A stretch of 45,456 nt of DNA from Elusimicrobiota bacterium (GCA_016234365.1 JACRER010000056.1:1-45456), one strand, 5' to 3'. Numbered from the stretch's first letter, positions 7,874 to 16,540 are shown. Notes: a model not told the origin generated them from the letters alone. Made by a program: numbers and translations.

Positions 7874-8323
7874 TTATTCGGCCAGCTTTATGCCGGCGTC
7901 CTTCAGTGACTTCTTGGCCAGCCGCAGCACCACTACGCAGCCGTCGTCGGAGGTCCACTCGGTGCGCACTACTTGCGCGCCCTTGATCACGGAGTCTATC
8001 TTCGTGGCGAGGACAGAGTCGGTCTCCAGGGCCTTCTCGACGGTGATGCCGCCTTCGAGGTTGACGCCCTTTATGAAGGAGAGCATGTTGTACTGGGCGT
8101 TGACGATGGAGGCGTTGCGGGAGGTGGCCATGCGCTGGGTCTTGTTCTCCAGCGTCTGGTCGGCCGCGCCTATGCCGCGGGCGAAGACGTAGTTCTTGGT
8201 TATACCCTCTTCCACCCACTCTCTCTCTATCTCGCCGGTCTTGCCGACGGTACCCTTGTCGGGGGAAGACGAACAGCCTGCCGCAAGTACGGCCACAAAG
8301 GCCGCGAATATCAGTTTTTTCAT
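7874..8323 (-). CDS. LPP20-family lipoprotein
   Basis: 149 residues. A signal peptide ends in a lipobox (LAAGC, C17). The mature part fits the LPP20 family: a GIGAADQTLENKTQRMATSRNA-type helix after a short strand, then a region with conserved V and W ending VVLRLAKKSL. A GGAGG site precedes the ATG and a consensus-like promoter lies just upstream, so this gene heads the two-lipoprotein operon. LPP20 proteins are surface or outer-membrane lipoproteins of poorly known function. Confidence 0.75.
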   Translation of the reverse strand: MKKLIFAAFVAVLAAGCSSSPDKGTVGKTGEIEREWVEEGITKNYVFARGIGAADQTLENKTQRMATSRNASIVNAQYNMLSFIKGVNLEGGITVEKALETDSVLATKIDSVIKGAQVVRTEWTSDDGCVVVLRLAKKSLKDAGIKLAE

Positions 8324-8354
8324 GACGAATGCCTCCTTAAAACCCTATAGTTCC

Positions 8355-8383
8355 ATTCTATAAACAAAACTTCCCGGTGTCAA
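8355..8383 (-). promoter_or_regulatory. Promoter of the lipoprotein operon
   Basis: On the minus strand TTGACA (8383-8378) is followed after 17 bp by TAGAAT (8360-8355). The start codon of the LPP20 gene is 31 bp further on, with GGAGG between them. The -35 is a perfect consensus and the -10 matches five of six positions. Confidence 0.82.
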
Positions 8384-8389
8384 TTTAAC

Positions 8390-8422
8390 TTAAAATACAG
8401 AGCCCGCGGGGATGCCGCGGGC
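8390..8422 (-). terminator. Terminator after the PorV-family gene
   Basis: GCCCGCGG (8402-8409) and CCGCGGGC (8415-8422) form a perfect 8-bp stem with a 5-nt loop. In the minus direction it is followed by TCTGTATTTT. It lies 22 bp after the stop of the PorV-family gene and would separate that operon from the lipoprotein operon. Confidence 0.65.
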
Positions 8423-8444
8423 GACAAACCGGCGCCTGTGCCGT

Positions 8445-9605
8445 TTAATTTATCCAGAAGAAATCCGAATCCGTTTTATTGCCTTTGGCCGGCTTGGCCG
8501 GCTTGCGTTCCGTTTTGGCGGGCTGGCGCGCCTTGGCCGGCTTGGCTTCTTCCGGTTCGGCGTCGCGGAAAGTTATCTTTTTGCGGTATTCCTTTATGTT
8601 CACGCCGCTGAACCGGTAGGAGAAAGCCACCTGGGAGGCGTTGTAGACCTCGTTGCCCAGGCCCAGCGAGACATCAAGCGACATGTCCTCGTAATGCACG
8701 CCTATGCCGGTCATGATGCCCTTGTTGTCCTCGGCGGCCTTGTAGCCCAGGCGGAAGTTGAAGATCTTCTCGAAATGGTACTCCAGGCCGAAGCGCAGGC
8801 TCTTGAGCGACTCGGCCATGTAGAAGTCGCCGTCGGCGGCCAACAGCAGGGACTGGTCCATGATGGTGGGGCGCTCGTAGGCGAGGCCAAGGCGCAGGAT
8901 GGTTGGCAGGCGGGTCACCTCGCTGCCGTACTTCAGCCCCCCTCCCAGGTTGGCCAGCGACGCGCCGGCCGAGAGGCCGAGCTTGGGGGCCACGATGAGC
9001 CAGCCGGCGTCGAAAGCGAAGGTGCTGGGCGGTTTCTTATCCTCCAGCAGGACCGAGCGCAGATACTTTACGTTCATGCCCAGGTACTGGTCTATCCTGG
9101 CGTTGTAGCCCTCCAGGTTCACGTCGTCGGAGAAGACCTTCTCGCCGTACCCGAAGGTCAGCGCGATATCTTTCTGGGCGTCGTAGGACTTGGACAGGAT
9201 AGAGCCGTCCGGCATGATGTACTTGTAGTCGAACGTGCCGGCGCTGGCCATCATGAGCGAGAGGCCGGCCGCGGGCTTCTCCAGCCCGGCCAGGCCGATG
9301 AAAGGCAGGGGCATCCCGTAGGAGGCCTGCTGCAGGGAGGAATCGTCGAAGCCGGAAAGGTGCATGGCCGAGATCTCCGGTACGTAGAGGCGGCCCAGGC
9401 CGGCCGGGTTGTAGTTGAGGGAATAGATATCGTCGGCGACGGCGGCAAAGGCGCCGCCCATGCCGGACGCGCGCGGGCTCATGTCGGTTTTGAGCACCTG
9501 CATGCCGGCCGACCCGGGGCCGCCGGCATAGGCCGGGGCGCAGAGGGCCGCGGCCAGCGCCGCCGCCAGGCCCGCGTTAAAAAATCTGGAGGTTAGGTTC
9601 TTCAT
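8445..9605 (-). CDS. PorV/PorQ (UPF0164)-family outer-membrane beta-barrel protein
   Basis: 386 residues. A cleavable signal peptide ends near residue 27 (PAYAGG). The typical start of the family follows: LKTDMSPRASGMGGAFAAVADD, then SLNYNPAGLG. The rest reads as alternating amphipathic strands of a barrel, up to about residue 335. The last ~45 residues are a Lys/Ala/Pro-rich tail ending DFFWIN. PorV (LptO) in Bacteroidota shuttles type IX secretion cargo. Here the gene lies 6 bp downstream of a protease with a sorting-type C-terminus, which supports a similar link, though this remains inference. Confidence 0.8.
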   Translation of the reverse strand: MKNLTSRFFNAGLAAALAAALCAPAYAGGPGSAGMQVLKTDMSPRASGMGGAFAAVADDIYSLNYNPAGLGRLYVPEISAMHLSGFDDSSLQQASYGMPLPFIGLAGLEKPAAGLSLMMASAGTFDYKYIMPDGSILSKSYDAQKDIALTFGYGEKVFSDDVNLEGYNARIDQYLGMNVKYLRSVLLEDKKPPSTFAFDAGWLIVAPKLGLSAGASLANLGGGLKYGSEVTRLPTILRLGLAYERPTIMDQSLLLAADGDFYMAESLKSLRFGLEYHFEKIFNFRLGYKAAEDNKGIMTGIGVHYEDMSLDVSLGLGNEVYNASQVAFSYRFSGVNIKEYRKKITFRDAEPEEAKPAKARQPAKTERKPAKPAKGNKTDSDFFWIN

Positions 9606-9611
9606 ACGCCG

Positions 9612-12600
9612 TTACCTGACCACCGCTATCTTTACCACCCGGTCCAGTCCCGGGCCTTTGGCTTTGACGAAATAGATGCCGCTGGCGACCTTGCCTCCCG
9701 AGGTGTTTGTGCCGTCCCAGTCCACGGTGCCTTTCCCCGGGGTTACGGGCCCGCTGTAGACGGTCTTAACCAGGGAGCCGCTCTGGGTATAGACTTTGAT
9801 GCTGAGGTTGCCTGCCGAGGTGACGGCGTACTTGATTATGGCCGCGTCCCCGTTGCCGGTGATGATATTATTGTAGGCCACGGCCTCGGCGCCGCCGGCG
9901 GAAAGGTTGATGGCGTTGGAGACCCCCAGCGAGACGAGCTGCCCGAGGTGGTTGCGGCCGAAGAGTTCCAGGTAGACCGTGCCGACCCCGGGGTAGCGCG
10001 CGGCGAAGCCGGGCTGGAGCTGCACCTGGCCGGACACGAAGCTGATGCCGAAGGAATCGGTGGTGTAATTGCGGACGGCGGGCAGGTCTTTCATGTAGGC
10101 CCCGGTGAGATTGGTGCGCGTCAGGTCCAGCGGGTCGTAGTTATGGTCGCGCAGTTGGGCGTATTCATACAGCTGTTCCGGGCACCCTCCGCCGGGAACC
10201 TTGAGCTGGAACGCGGTGCAGAAATCCGTGGTCAGCGAGCTGGAGGAGGGCGCGCTTATCATCGGCATAACCGAGATAGGGGCGTCGAAACTTATCTTGT
10301 CGCCGTCGAAAGCGGCGGCGGTGACGCGGGCGGAGGCGCTGCCGGCCGGGCTGCGCGAGAGCGCCAGCGTGTAGGGCCTCAGCGAGTTTACCTGGGAATT
10401 GCCGTAGTACTGGTTGGGCGCCCCCGCCACCACCAGGTAATACCTGCCGGCGTGCGGGATGGAATAGGAGAGCGTCACGGTGGGCGAACCCGTCAGGCAG
10501 TCGCCGGTGTCGGGGCAATAGCCGTCGGTAGTGTTGGTGACTACCGGCGTGGCTTCGGTCACATAGTTGCGGCCGGAGTCGAACAGGAACATGGCGTAGG
10601 CTTTGTAGTTACCGTCCGTTGCGTCGGCCGGCAGCGTCAGCCTGGCGGTAAAGTTGCCGGCGGAAAGCGGCAGTGAATAATAGTCCACGTCCGCCAAGGG
10701 GTAGATGGTGGCGGTGATCCTGGATTCGTTGGCTATTTCCGAGGCGCACTCGGGGCCGTTGTTGCTGTCGCACATCTGGGCGGTCGCGCTGATCTCGTAG
10801 GCGTCGCCGCCGGCGGCGGTGCCTATGCCGTGGTCGGCGAAAGCCGTGGCTATGGCGGCCTGCGCGGTGGGGTCGCAGCTGCCGGTCAGGCCCGGGTTGG
10901 CGTTGAACTGGCGGCAGGCGTCCAGCATGGCCTCGTAGTAGTTGGCGAAGTTGTCCGGGAAGTAGAACAGCGCGGCAAAGGCCAGCACGTCGGCTTTGCG
11001 CTGGCCGTTGTAGGCGCCCGCGCCGAAGTTGCCCAGGGAATGGGCGCCGCCGGTGCGCAGGGAGTAGAGCGCCTGGGAGAGCATAAGGCTGTCCTCGTGC
11101 ACCTCGCCCCACCAGTTGGCCGGCATCACGCGCACACCGGTGGGGGCGGCGCCGGTGAGGTCGCGGGCGCTGCCTTCTCCGGAACCGATAAAGTTGCCCA
11201 GGATGCTGAGGCTTTTCCCCTCGCTCCAGAAAGAGGCCAGTGAAAAATAGTCCGCCAGCGCCTCGCTGATGGCGCCGAATTCACCGTAGTTGACGATAGG
11301 GTAGATGCGGTTGATCACCAGGTGCGTGTATTCGTGGCGGACTATGGTGCCGTCCAGGGCGAAGGACCGGTACTTGCCGTAGAAGTCCATGGGCCCGTCG
11401 CCCAGCATGATATTGTCGTTCTCCAGGTCGTAGAAGGCGTTGAGCATGCCGCCGCAGCCGGTGCCGCAGGTGCCGCCCACCACGTCTGCGTCGCCGTGCG
11501 CGTGCACCATGACCGCCACCCGCTTGTTCAGGTCCGCCGCCTGTGAGCTGGTGTTGGGGTCGATGTTGACTCCGGCGAAATAGCGCCGCGCCTTATTGAG
11601 GTGGTAGAAAGCGTTGATCTCCGAATTGGCTTTGGCCGCCGGGTCCAGGCTGGTATCCAGGGTGACGCCGGGCTTGCCGGCTTCCCAGACCGGCGAGCCG
11701 GTGCCGTTGCTGGTGGTGGCGTGGTCCGCAGGGAGCAGCAGCACCTTGGTGTTGTCCATCACAAAGCCGTTGTAGGTGCCGGCGGCATCGGTCTTTAAAG
11801 TGACGGCATAGGAGGGGTTTTCCACGGAAGCGGCGTAGAAGGCGTTGCGGCGCAGGCCGGTGTAGGCGCCCACCGTGGCGGCTCCCGGCAGGCCGGAATG
11901 CTGGATGGAAAGCTGGTCTCCATCGTTGAGAGAGCCGAAAATATCCATCTCGCCGGCGTTGAAAGCCGTAATATGGGGCAGGGCCATGGCAAAGGTCTTG
12001 CCGGCTCCGGTCCAGGTATCCGGGATGGTGACGCTGTAGGAGTAAGACTGGGAATTATCGTAGGGGTGAGGGCTCTGCAGCGGCGTCGCGGCCGTGGTGG
12101 CCTCCAGCGTGGCGTTGCTCCACCGGGCGCTCTCCCCGCGGAAATTGGTCACCGCAAAATAGGGACCCTTGAGCGAAGAGAAAGCCTTGCCCTGTTGTTT
12201 CGTGCAGTAGTCGCCGTACTGGTCGGTCACCGTGACGCTGGAGTAGCTGTTGACCCAGACGTACTGGTCGCGCAGGCCGGTGGTAACCGGGGCGTCCCAC
12301 ACGTCCGCGGCGAGATAGAGACTGCTGGCGTTGGTGGGGACGGGCGAAATATCGTAGACAGTGCCGGAGGAGGTGCCTATGGCGCCGTCGTAGTAGCCGG
12401 GCGCGCAGCCGGCCCGGCGCAGGTCGTCGTACTTGAGCAGTACCTTTGCGTCAGCCGCGTCTATGTAGTAGACCCACAGGCCGGCGCCGCGGCCGCGGAC
12501 CTTCCAGGCGGGCCGGAGCGTGCCGGACTCTTCGTCGGGGAAAATGACCAGTTCCGTCTTCGAAATAGAAAGCCTGCGTCCCAGGTCCGTTTCGGCGGCC

Positions 12601-13133
12601 TGCACGGCGGCCTCCGCGGACAGGGAAGGCGCCGCGCTCAGGACCGGGTCCGGCTCGAATTTGCCCTGGTAGCCGGCGACGGAACCGTCGGCCTCCACGT
12701 GCACGCGGGCGTAGGAGAACTCCACCGGCAGCCCGTCCTTGTATTGCTGGTACTGCAGGTGGGTCAGGCCCATGAATTCGCGCTTATTTATCAGGCGCAG
12801 CGCCAGCGGGTCCACTTTCAGCAGGTCGCGGTTGTCGGCGAAGAAAGCCTGGGCGGCCTGTTCCGGCGTCCCGGGATAGCGCGCGGTGCGCCCCCCCATC
12901 AGCGACTCCGGCAGGGCCGTGCGCGGGCTGAAGCGGGCGCGCCAACCCTTGCCCTGGCGGGCCGAGAACCTGCGCAACGCCTCGCGCACCGCGAAGTTGG
13001 GGGTTTGTCGGACCTGGCGCAGGGAATCGGCCAGGGGCGAGATCTTCCGCTGGCCGGCGGAAAGCCGGCCGGCCCAGGCCAGGAGCAGCAGGGCGGCGCA
13101 GATAAGGACGGAATATCTCTTTATATAGTTCAT
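9612..13133 (-). CDS. Large secreted M36/M4-like metalloprotease with C-terminal FlgD-Ig-like sorting domain
   Basis: 1173 residues with a signal peptide. An FTP-type propeptide (about 80-150) and a PepSY-like segment (about 165-240) are typical pro-regions of thermolysin and fungalysin peptidases. The catalytic motif is HEYTH (600-604), with the third zinc ligand in GAISEALAD (E624). It is preceded by AFYHLNKARRYF, as in M36. Beta-rich domains follow. The last ~65 residues fit FlgD-Ig/type A sorting domains: VDWDGTNTSGGKVASGIYFV, then a final KIAVVR. The start overlaps the stop of the HEAT-repeat gene (ATGA), and the PorV-family gene follows after 6 bp. Substrate unknown. Confidence 0.82.
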   Translation of the reverse strand: MNYIKRYSVLICAALLLLAWAGRLSAGQRKISPLADSLRQVRQTPNFAVREALRRFSARQGKGWRARFSPRTALPESLMGGRTARYPGTPEQAAQAFFADNRDLLKVDPLALRLINKREFMGLTHLQYQQYKDGLPVEFSYARVHVEADGSVAGYQGKFEPDPVLSAAPSLSAEAAVQAAETDLGRRLSISKTELVIFPDEESGTLRPAWKVRGRGAGLWVYYIDAADAKVLLKYDDLRRAGCAPGYYDGAIGTSSGTVYDISPVPTNASSLYLAADVWDAPVTTGLRDQYVWVNSYSSVTVTDQYGDYCTKQQGKAFSSLKGPYFAVTNFRGESARWSNATLEATTAATPLQSPHPYDNSQSYSYSVTIPDTWTGAGKTFAMALPHITAFNAGEMDIFGSLNDGDQLSIQHSGLPGAATVGAYTGLRRNAFYAASVENPSYAVTLKTDAAGTYNGFVMDNTKVLLLPADHATTSNGTGSPVWEAGKPGVTLDTSLDPAAKANSEINAFYHLNKARRYFAGVNIDPNTSSQAADLNKRVAVMVHAHGDADVVGGTCGTGCGGMLNAFYDLENDNIMLGDGPMDFYGKYRSFALDGTIVRHEYTHLVINRIYPIVNYGEFGAISEALADYFSLASFWSEGKSLSILGNFIGSGEGSARDLTGAAPTGVRVMPANWWGEVHEDSLMLSQALYSLRTGGAHSLGNFGAGAYNGQRKADVLAFAALFYFPDNFANYYEAMLDACRQFNANPGLTGSCDPTAQAAIATAFADHGIGTAAGGDAYEISATAQMCDSNNGPECASEIANESRITATIYPLADVDYYSLPLSAGNFTARLTLPADATDGNYKAYAMFLFDSGRNYVTEATPVVTNTTDGYCPDTGDCLTGSPTVTLSYSIPHAGRYYLVVAGAPNQYYGNSQVNSLRPYTLALSRSPAGSASARVTAAAFDGDKISFDAPISVMPMISAPSSSSLTTDFCTAFQLKVPGGGCPEQLYEYAQLRDHNYDPLDLTRTNLTGAYMKDLPAVRNYTTDSFGISFVSGQVQLQPGFAARYPGVGTVYLELFGRNHLGQLVSLGVSNAINLSAGGAEAVAYNNIITGNGDAAIIKYAVTSAGNLSIKVYTQSGSLVKTVYSGPVTPGKGTVDWDGTNTSGGKVASGIYFVKAKGPGLDRVVKIAVVR

Positions 13134-14218
13134 CTCTTTGAGAACCTTTTAATAACCTGCAGCGCGGCGGCAAGTTTCACCGGCACGCTGGTGTCGTCAA
13201 GCGCCGCCGCCAGCAGCGGCGCCGCATCGTCTTCGGAAAAAGTCCAGACCACGTCCAGCGCGTCCATTTTAACTTCGGGGCTGACCGCGTCGAGGGCGCT
13301 GCGCGCCACGAGGGGGTCGGGCTGGCCGCCGTTGAGTATAAGTCCTTTCTGGGCGGCTATCTTAAGGCGGATGTCGGAGGTGCCGGAGGCCAGCGCGGCG
13401 AGTTTCGCCTTGGCCCGCTCGTCCTTCAGCGTGCCGAGCACGGCGGCCGCCTTGTATTTGATGGTGGGGTTTTCGTCGTCGGCCAGTTTGAGCAGTTCCG
13501 CGGCTGCGTCCTTGCGGTCGGGATTGCACTTCATTGCGTCCAGCGCGGCCATTTTAACGCGGACCGATTTTTCCCCCTGCAGGAGCCCCTTTAACGCTCC
13601 GGCGGCGGAAGCCGAGCAGACCTTGGCCATGGTCATGGCGCCTTCATAGCGCAGCGCCTCGTCCTCGGAGGAGAGCGCGTCCGTGAACTGCGCCAGTTCC
13701 TCGTCGTAGCCAAGCTTGGCCAGTTCGCGGGCCGCGGCGTCGCGGATGGTGCCGTAATTGTCGTTCTTCAGGCCGAACAGGTCGTCGGCGGCTTTTTTCC
13801 CCTTCATCGCGGCGAGGGCTTCCATGGCCTTCTCGCGGATCTTGTTCTGCGAGATCACCTTGAGTTCCACCAGCGGGGAATTGGTTACCGGGATGGGCCC
13901 CTGGGCGGGTACGTCGTTTATACTGGCGTCGACGGTCTTCCGGCCGGACGGGCTGCCGAGTTCCCAGAGCGCGCGGGCCGCGGCGATGCGCACGTACTTG
14001 TCCTTATCGCCCAGCAGGCGCTTGAGCAGCGGGGAGGCGGACGGGTTGCCGGCGGCCCCGAGTATCTCGGCGGCCTGGGCGCGCACTTCTGAATCCCCGC
14101 TCTTGATCTGGGTCACGACGAGGCCGAGCGCCTTGCGCCCGAGTTCCGCGCGGCTGAGCGCCTCCCCCCGGCAGAGGCCGGGCGAGAGGAGCAGTAATAT
14201 CGTGAGCAGGACCGCCAT
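13130..14218 (-). CDS. Secreted HEAT-repeat protein
   Basis: 362 residues. A hydrophobic N-terminus (about 2-18) looks like a signal peptide. The rest is a run of HEAT-like helical repeats of about 30-37 residues with the pattern D..VR..AA..LG..G (for example SEVRAQAAEILGAAGNPSA and KYVRIAAARALWELG). Such solenoids bind other proteins. It heads the operon with the metalloprotease (4-bp ATGA overlap) and the PorV-family gene, so it may serve that protease or its export. No Shine-Dalgarno is visible before the ATG; a TAAAAT 6 nt upstream hints at a leaderless start. Confidence 0.78.
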   Translation of the reverse strand: MAVLLTILLLLSPGLCRGEALSRAELGRKALGLVVTQIKSGDSEVRAQAAEILGAAGNPSASPLLKRLLGDKDKYVRIAAARALWELGSPSGRKTVDASINDVPAQGPIPVTNSPLVELKVISQNKIREKAMEALAAMKGKKAADDLFGLKNDNYGTIRDAAARELAKLGYDEELAQFTDALSSEDEALRYEGAMTMAKVCSASAAGALKGLLQGEKSVRVKMAALDAMKCNPDRKDAAAELLKLADDENPTIKYKAAAVLGTLKDERAKAKLAALASGTSDIRLKIAAQKGLILNGGQPDPLVARSALDAVSPEVKMDALDVVWTFSEDDAAPLLAAALDDTSVPVKLAAALQVIKRFSKR

Positions 14219-14292
14219 ATATAGATTTTAACTTTCCGGTGTTTACGTTCTGGTTGAATTTTAGTTACAAAATAGTTACGGCCCGCACTCCA

Positions 14293-14317
14293 AAGCTGGT
14301 GCCCCCTAGAGGACTCG
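14293..14317. repeat. 25-bp direct copy of the tRNA-Arg 3' end
   Basis: The 25 bp at 14293-14317 are identical to 14450-14474. The latter contain the CCA end, acceptor strand and part of the T-arm of tRNA-Arg. The copies are 157 bp apart and in the same orientation. Duplicated tRNA 3' ends are the typical trace of integrase-mediated insertion, but no integrase is present here. Confidence 0.85.
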
Positions 14318-14447
14318 GTCACGGCTCCTGCGCTCGCCGCCGCTCGCTCCGGGCCGCGACCCCGGCTCAGCCCTGCGGCCAGCTGGCCGCAGGGCTTGCG
14401 CCTTTCGAGTCCTCCCGCGGGCCATCATTATGGCCCGCTTAGGGGGC
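14301..14447. repeat. Palindrome-rich segment bounded by inverted tRNA-3'-end-like arms
   Basis: Outer arms GCCCCCTA (14301-14308) and TAGGGGGC (14440-14447) are inverted, as are GAGGACTCG (14309-14317) and CGAGTCCTC (14406-14414). Inside lie a perfect 28-bp palindrome (14369-14396) and a 9-bp stem hairpin (14417-14425 with 14430-14438). No reading frame is convincing. It could be a non-autonomous mobile element or a structured RNA. Confidence 0.6.
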
Positions 14448-14453
14448 TTAAGC

Positions 14454-14530
14454 TGGTGCCCCCTAGAGGACTCGAACCTCTAACCTGCCGCTTCGAAGGC
14501 GGACGCTCTATCCAGTTGAGCTAAGGGGAC
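14454..14530 (-). tRNA. tRNA-Arg (anticodon UCG), CCA encoded
   Basis: Read on the minus strand it folds as a full cloverleaf. The acceptor GTCCCCT pairs with AGGGGGC (one G-T pair). The D-arm is GCTC...GAGC and the anticodon loop is CTTCGAA, giving anticodon TCG for codon CGA. The T-arm is AGAGG-TTCGAGT-CCTCT. Discriminator A is at 14457 and the 3' CCA is encoded at 14456-14454. Confidence 0.95.
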
Positions 14531-14609
14531 GGTCACCGCTCCCCGCACTTTCGTCCGGGGGCCGGTTGTTAAACAACGCATATTATTATAGAATTTATTT
14601 GGCCGCAGG

Positions 14610-14615
14610 TATAAT
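14610..14615 (+). promoter_or_regulatory. Candidate -10 of the yebC-ruv transcript
   Basis: TATAAT lies 46 bp before the yebC ATG, in the only AT-rich stretch between tRNA-Arg and yebC. No good -35 is found at 16-18 bp, so the call rests on the -10 alone. Confidence 0.4.
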
Positions 14616-14661
14616 TGCGGCAGATTTTGATCGAAAATCCCTCTGCATTAAGGAGTTCACC

Positions 14662-15414
14662 ATGGGCGGACATTCTCACTGGGCCGGTATCAAACACAAA
14701 AAGGCCATAACCGACGCGAAAAGAGGCAAGGTCTGGACCAAGATCATCAAGGAAATCGCCATCGCGGCCCGCACCGGCGGCGGCAAGCCCGACGAGAATC
14801 CCCGCCTGCGCAAATCCATCGAAGACGCGAAAGCCGCCAACATGCCCCTGGATAACGTCAAGCGCGCCATCGCGCGCGGCACCGGTCAGGAGCCCGGCGT
14901 GGTTTACGAAGAAATAGTTTACGAAGGCTACGGCCCGGGCGGCATAGCGGTGATAATCAACGTGACCACCGACAGCAAGAACCGCGCCGCCAGCGAGATC
15001 CGCAAGATCCTGGATCAGCACGGCGGCAACATGGGTTCCGCCGGCTGCGTGGGCTGGATGTTCGAGCAGAAGGGCTACATCTCCATCAGTAAGGAAGCCG
15101 CCAAGGAAGACGAACTGATGTCGCTGGTGCTGGAGTTGGGCGCCGAGGACTTCCGCTCCCCGGAAGGAACCGAGTACGAGGTGATCACCTCCCCGCAGGA
15201 TTTCGATTCCGTCAAGGCCAAGCTTGAAGAGAAGAAGCTGCCGCTGAGCACCGCCGAGATCACGATGCTGCCCAAGAATACGGTGGACGTGGGAGAGGAC
15301 AAGGCGCAGAAGGTGCTTGACCTTATGGAATCCCTCGAAGACCACGACGACGTGCAGAAGGTCTATTCCAACTTCAACATCCCCGACGCCGTCCTGGCCA
15401 AGCTGGAGAAGTAA
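14662..15414 (+). CDS. yebC: YebC/PmpR-family protein (TACO1-like)
   Basis: 250 residues of the YebC family, described both as transcriptional regulators and as factors that relieve ribosome stalling at proline runs. The protein starts with the invariant GGHSHWAGIKHKK. It contains RLRKSIEDAKAANMPLDNVKRAIARGTG and the later GYGPGGIAV...NRAASEIR signature. The ATG at 14662 is preceded by AAGGAG at a proper distance; extending the frame upstream would add non-conserved residues. It lies 11 bp before ruvC, a common arrangement. Confidence 0.95.
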   Translation: MGGHSHWAGIKHKKAITDAKRGKVWTKIIKEIAIAARTGGGKPDENPRLRKSIEDAKAANMPLDNVKRAIARGTGQEPGVVYEEIVYEGYGPGGIAVIINVTTDSKNRAASEIRKILDQHGGNMGSAGCVGWMFEQKGYISISKEAAKEDELMSLVLELGAEDFRSPEGTEYEVITSPQDFDSVKAKLEEKKLPLSTAEITMLPKNTVDVGEDKAQKVLDLMESLEDHDDVQKVYSNFNIPDAVLAKLEK

Positions 15415-15425
15415 CCCTCGCGCGA

Positions 15426-15941
15426 ATGAGGATACTAGGCATAGACCCGGGGCTGGACAGGACCGGCTGGGCCGTGCTTGAAAAAGACGGCGCGGCCCCC
15501 CCGAGGCTTTTTGCTTCCGGCCTTATCCACACCCCGGCCAACACGCTCCTTGAAAAGCGGCTTTCCGCCATCTTCGACGCGCTCGCGGCCGTGCTCGCGC
15601 AGCATGTCCCGGCCGAGGCCGCCATCGAGGAGGTTTTCTTCTCCAAGCGCGCGGACACCCAGGCCAACACCACGCACGCGCGCGGCGTGATACTCCTGGC
15701 CTGCGACAAGGCCGGGGTCCCGATAAGTTCCTACAACCCCAAGACCATCAAGAAGACCATTTCCGGCAGCGGCACCGCGGAGAAGCGCCAGATGCAGCGC
15801 GTAGTGCAGCTGACGCTGAACCTGCCGGCCCCCCTGCAGCCCGACGATGTGGCCGACGCCGCGGCCGCGGGGCTCTGCCACCTGCGGCTGGCGCCTTTCG
15901 CCAAAGCCCTGGCTAAGGCTAAGGAGCGGGCCGGATGCTAG
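15426..15941 (+). CDS. ruvC: Holliday-junction resolvase RuvC
   Basis: 171 residues. RuvC cuts Holliday junctions during recombinational repair. The RNase-H-like fold starts MRILGIDPGLDRTGW. Acidic active-site residues are D7, E68 (IEEVFF), D141 and D144 (DDVADA). YNPKTIKKTISGSGTAEK is the conserved DNA-contact region. Length is normal. It overlaps ruvA by 7 bp, so ruvC-ruvA-ruvB form one translationally coupled unit. Confidence 0.95.
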   Translation: MRILGIDPGLDRTGWAVLEKDGAAPPRLFASGLIHTPANTLLEKRLSAIFDALAAVLAQHVPAEAAIEEVFFSKRADTQANTTHARGVILLACDKAGVPISSYNPKTIKKTISGSGTAEKRQMQRVVQLTLNLPAPLQPDDVADAAAAGLCHLRLAPFAKALAKAKERAGC

Positions 15942-16540
15942 CCTACCTGCGCGGCCGCGTGGTCCACAAGGACGAAGAAAGCGCCGTGGTGGAGGCCAAC
16001 GGCCTCGGCTACGAGGTGTTCTTCTGCGAGCCCTCTCTCGAGGCGCTGGGCCCCGAGGGCTCTTCCGTGGAGATCTTCATCGCCGAATCCATCAGCATGT
16101 ACGGCGGCACGGCCCTGTACGGTTTCCTTTCCAGGGAAGAGAAAAAACTTTTCGACCTGCTGCGCGACGCCGTGCCCAACACGGGCGCTAAGAAAGCCAT
16201 GGATTACCTGGGCAAGGCCGTAAAATCCATGCCCGATTTCACCTCCGCCGTCGCGGCGAAGGATTTGAAGCGGCTTACCGCCATCTTCGGCTTTACGGCC
16301 AAGACGGCCGATAAACTTATCTCCGCCCTCAAAGACAAGCTGCCGCAGGCCGGCACCGCGGGGGCCGGGCTGCCCCCGGCTTCCGGCGCCTATATGCAGG
16401 CCATGAACGCGCTGACCGCGCTCGGCTTCCGGGCCGGCGAGGCCAGGGAGGCGCTCGAAGAAGCGGCTGCCGAGGCCGGGGGCGCCGCCTCCGCCGAGAC
16501 TATCATAAGGCTGGCGTTGAAGCGCCTCTCCCCTAAATAA
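15935..16540 (+). CDS. ruvA: Holliday-junction DNA helicase subunit RuvA
   Basis: 201 residues. RuvA tetramers bind the four-way junction and load RuvB. Domain I begins [14 protein letters not shown] and has NGLGYEV. Domain II carries helix-hairpin-helix segments (near [14 protein letters not shown] and [12 protein letters not shown]). A flexible Gly/Ala-rich linker leads to domain III ([22 protein letters not shown]), which contacts RuvB. The stop overlaps the ruvB start (TAATG). Confidence 0.94.
   Translation: MLAYLRGRVVHKDEESAVVEANGLGYEVFFCEPSLEALGPEGSSVEIFIAESISMYGGTALYGFLSREEKKLFDLLRDAVPNTGAKKAMDYLGKAVKSMPDFTSAVAAKDLKRLTAIFGFTAKTADKLISALKDKLPQAGTAGAGLPPASGAYMQAMNALTALGFRAGEAREALEEAAAEAGGAASAETIIRLALKRLSPK

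Noticed and set aside
11898-13649. 583-codon open frame on the plus strand, opposite the protease and HEAT genes
   Set aside because: Composition is that of an antisense shadow (His/Gly/Arg-rich); the minus-strand genes carry HEYTH and HEAT motifs and are coupled.
14293-14447. Possible tRNA-like or tmRNA-like RNA on the minus strand
   Set aside because: It has an acceptor-like end and CCA, but it is 155 nt long, lacks a proper T-arm and anticodon arm, and does not match tmRNA; it is better described as a palindromic repeat.
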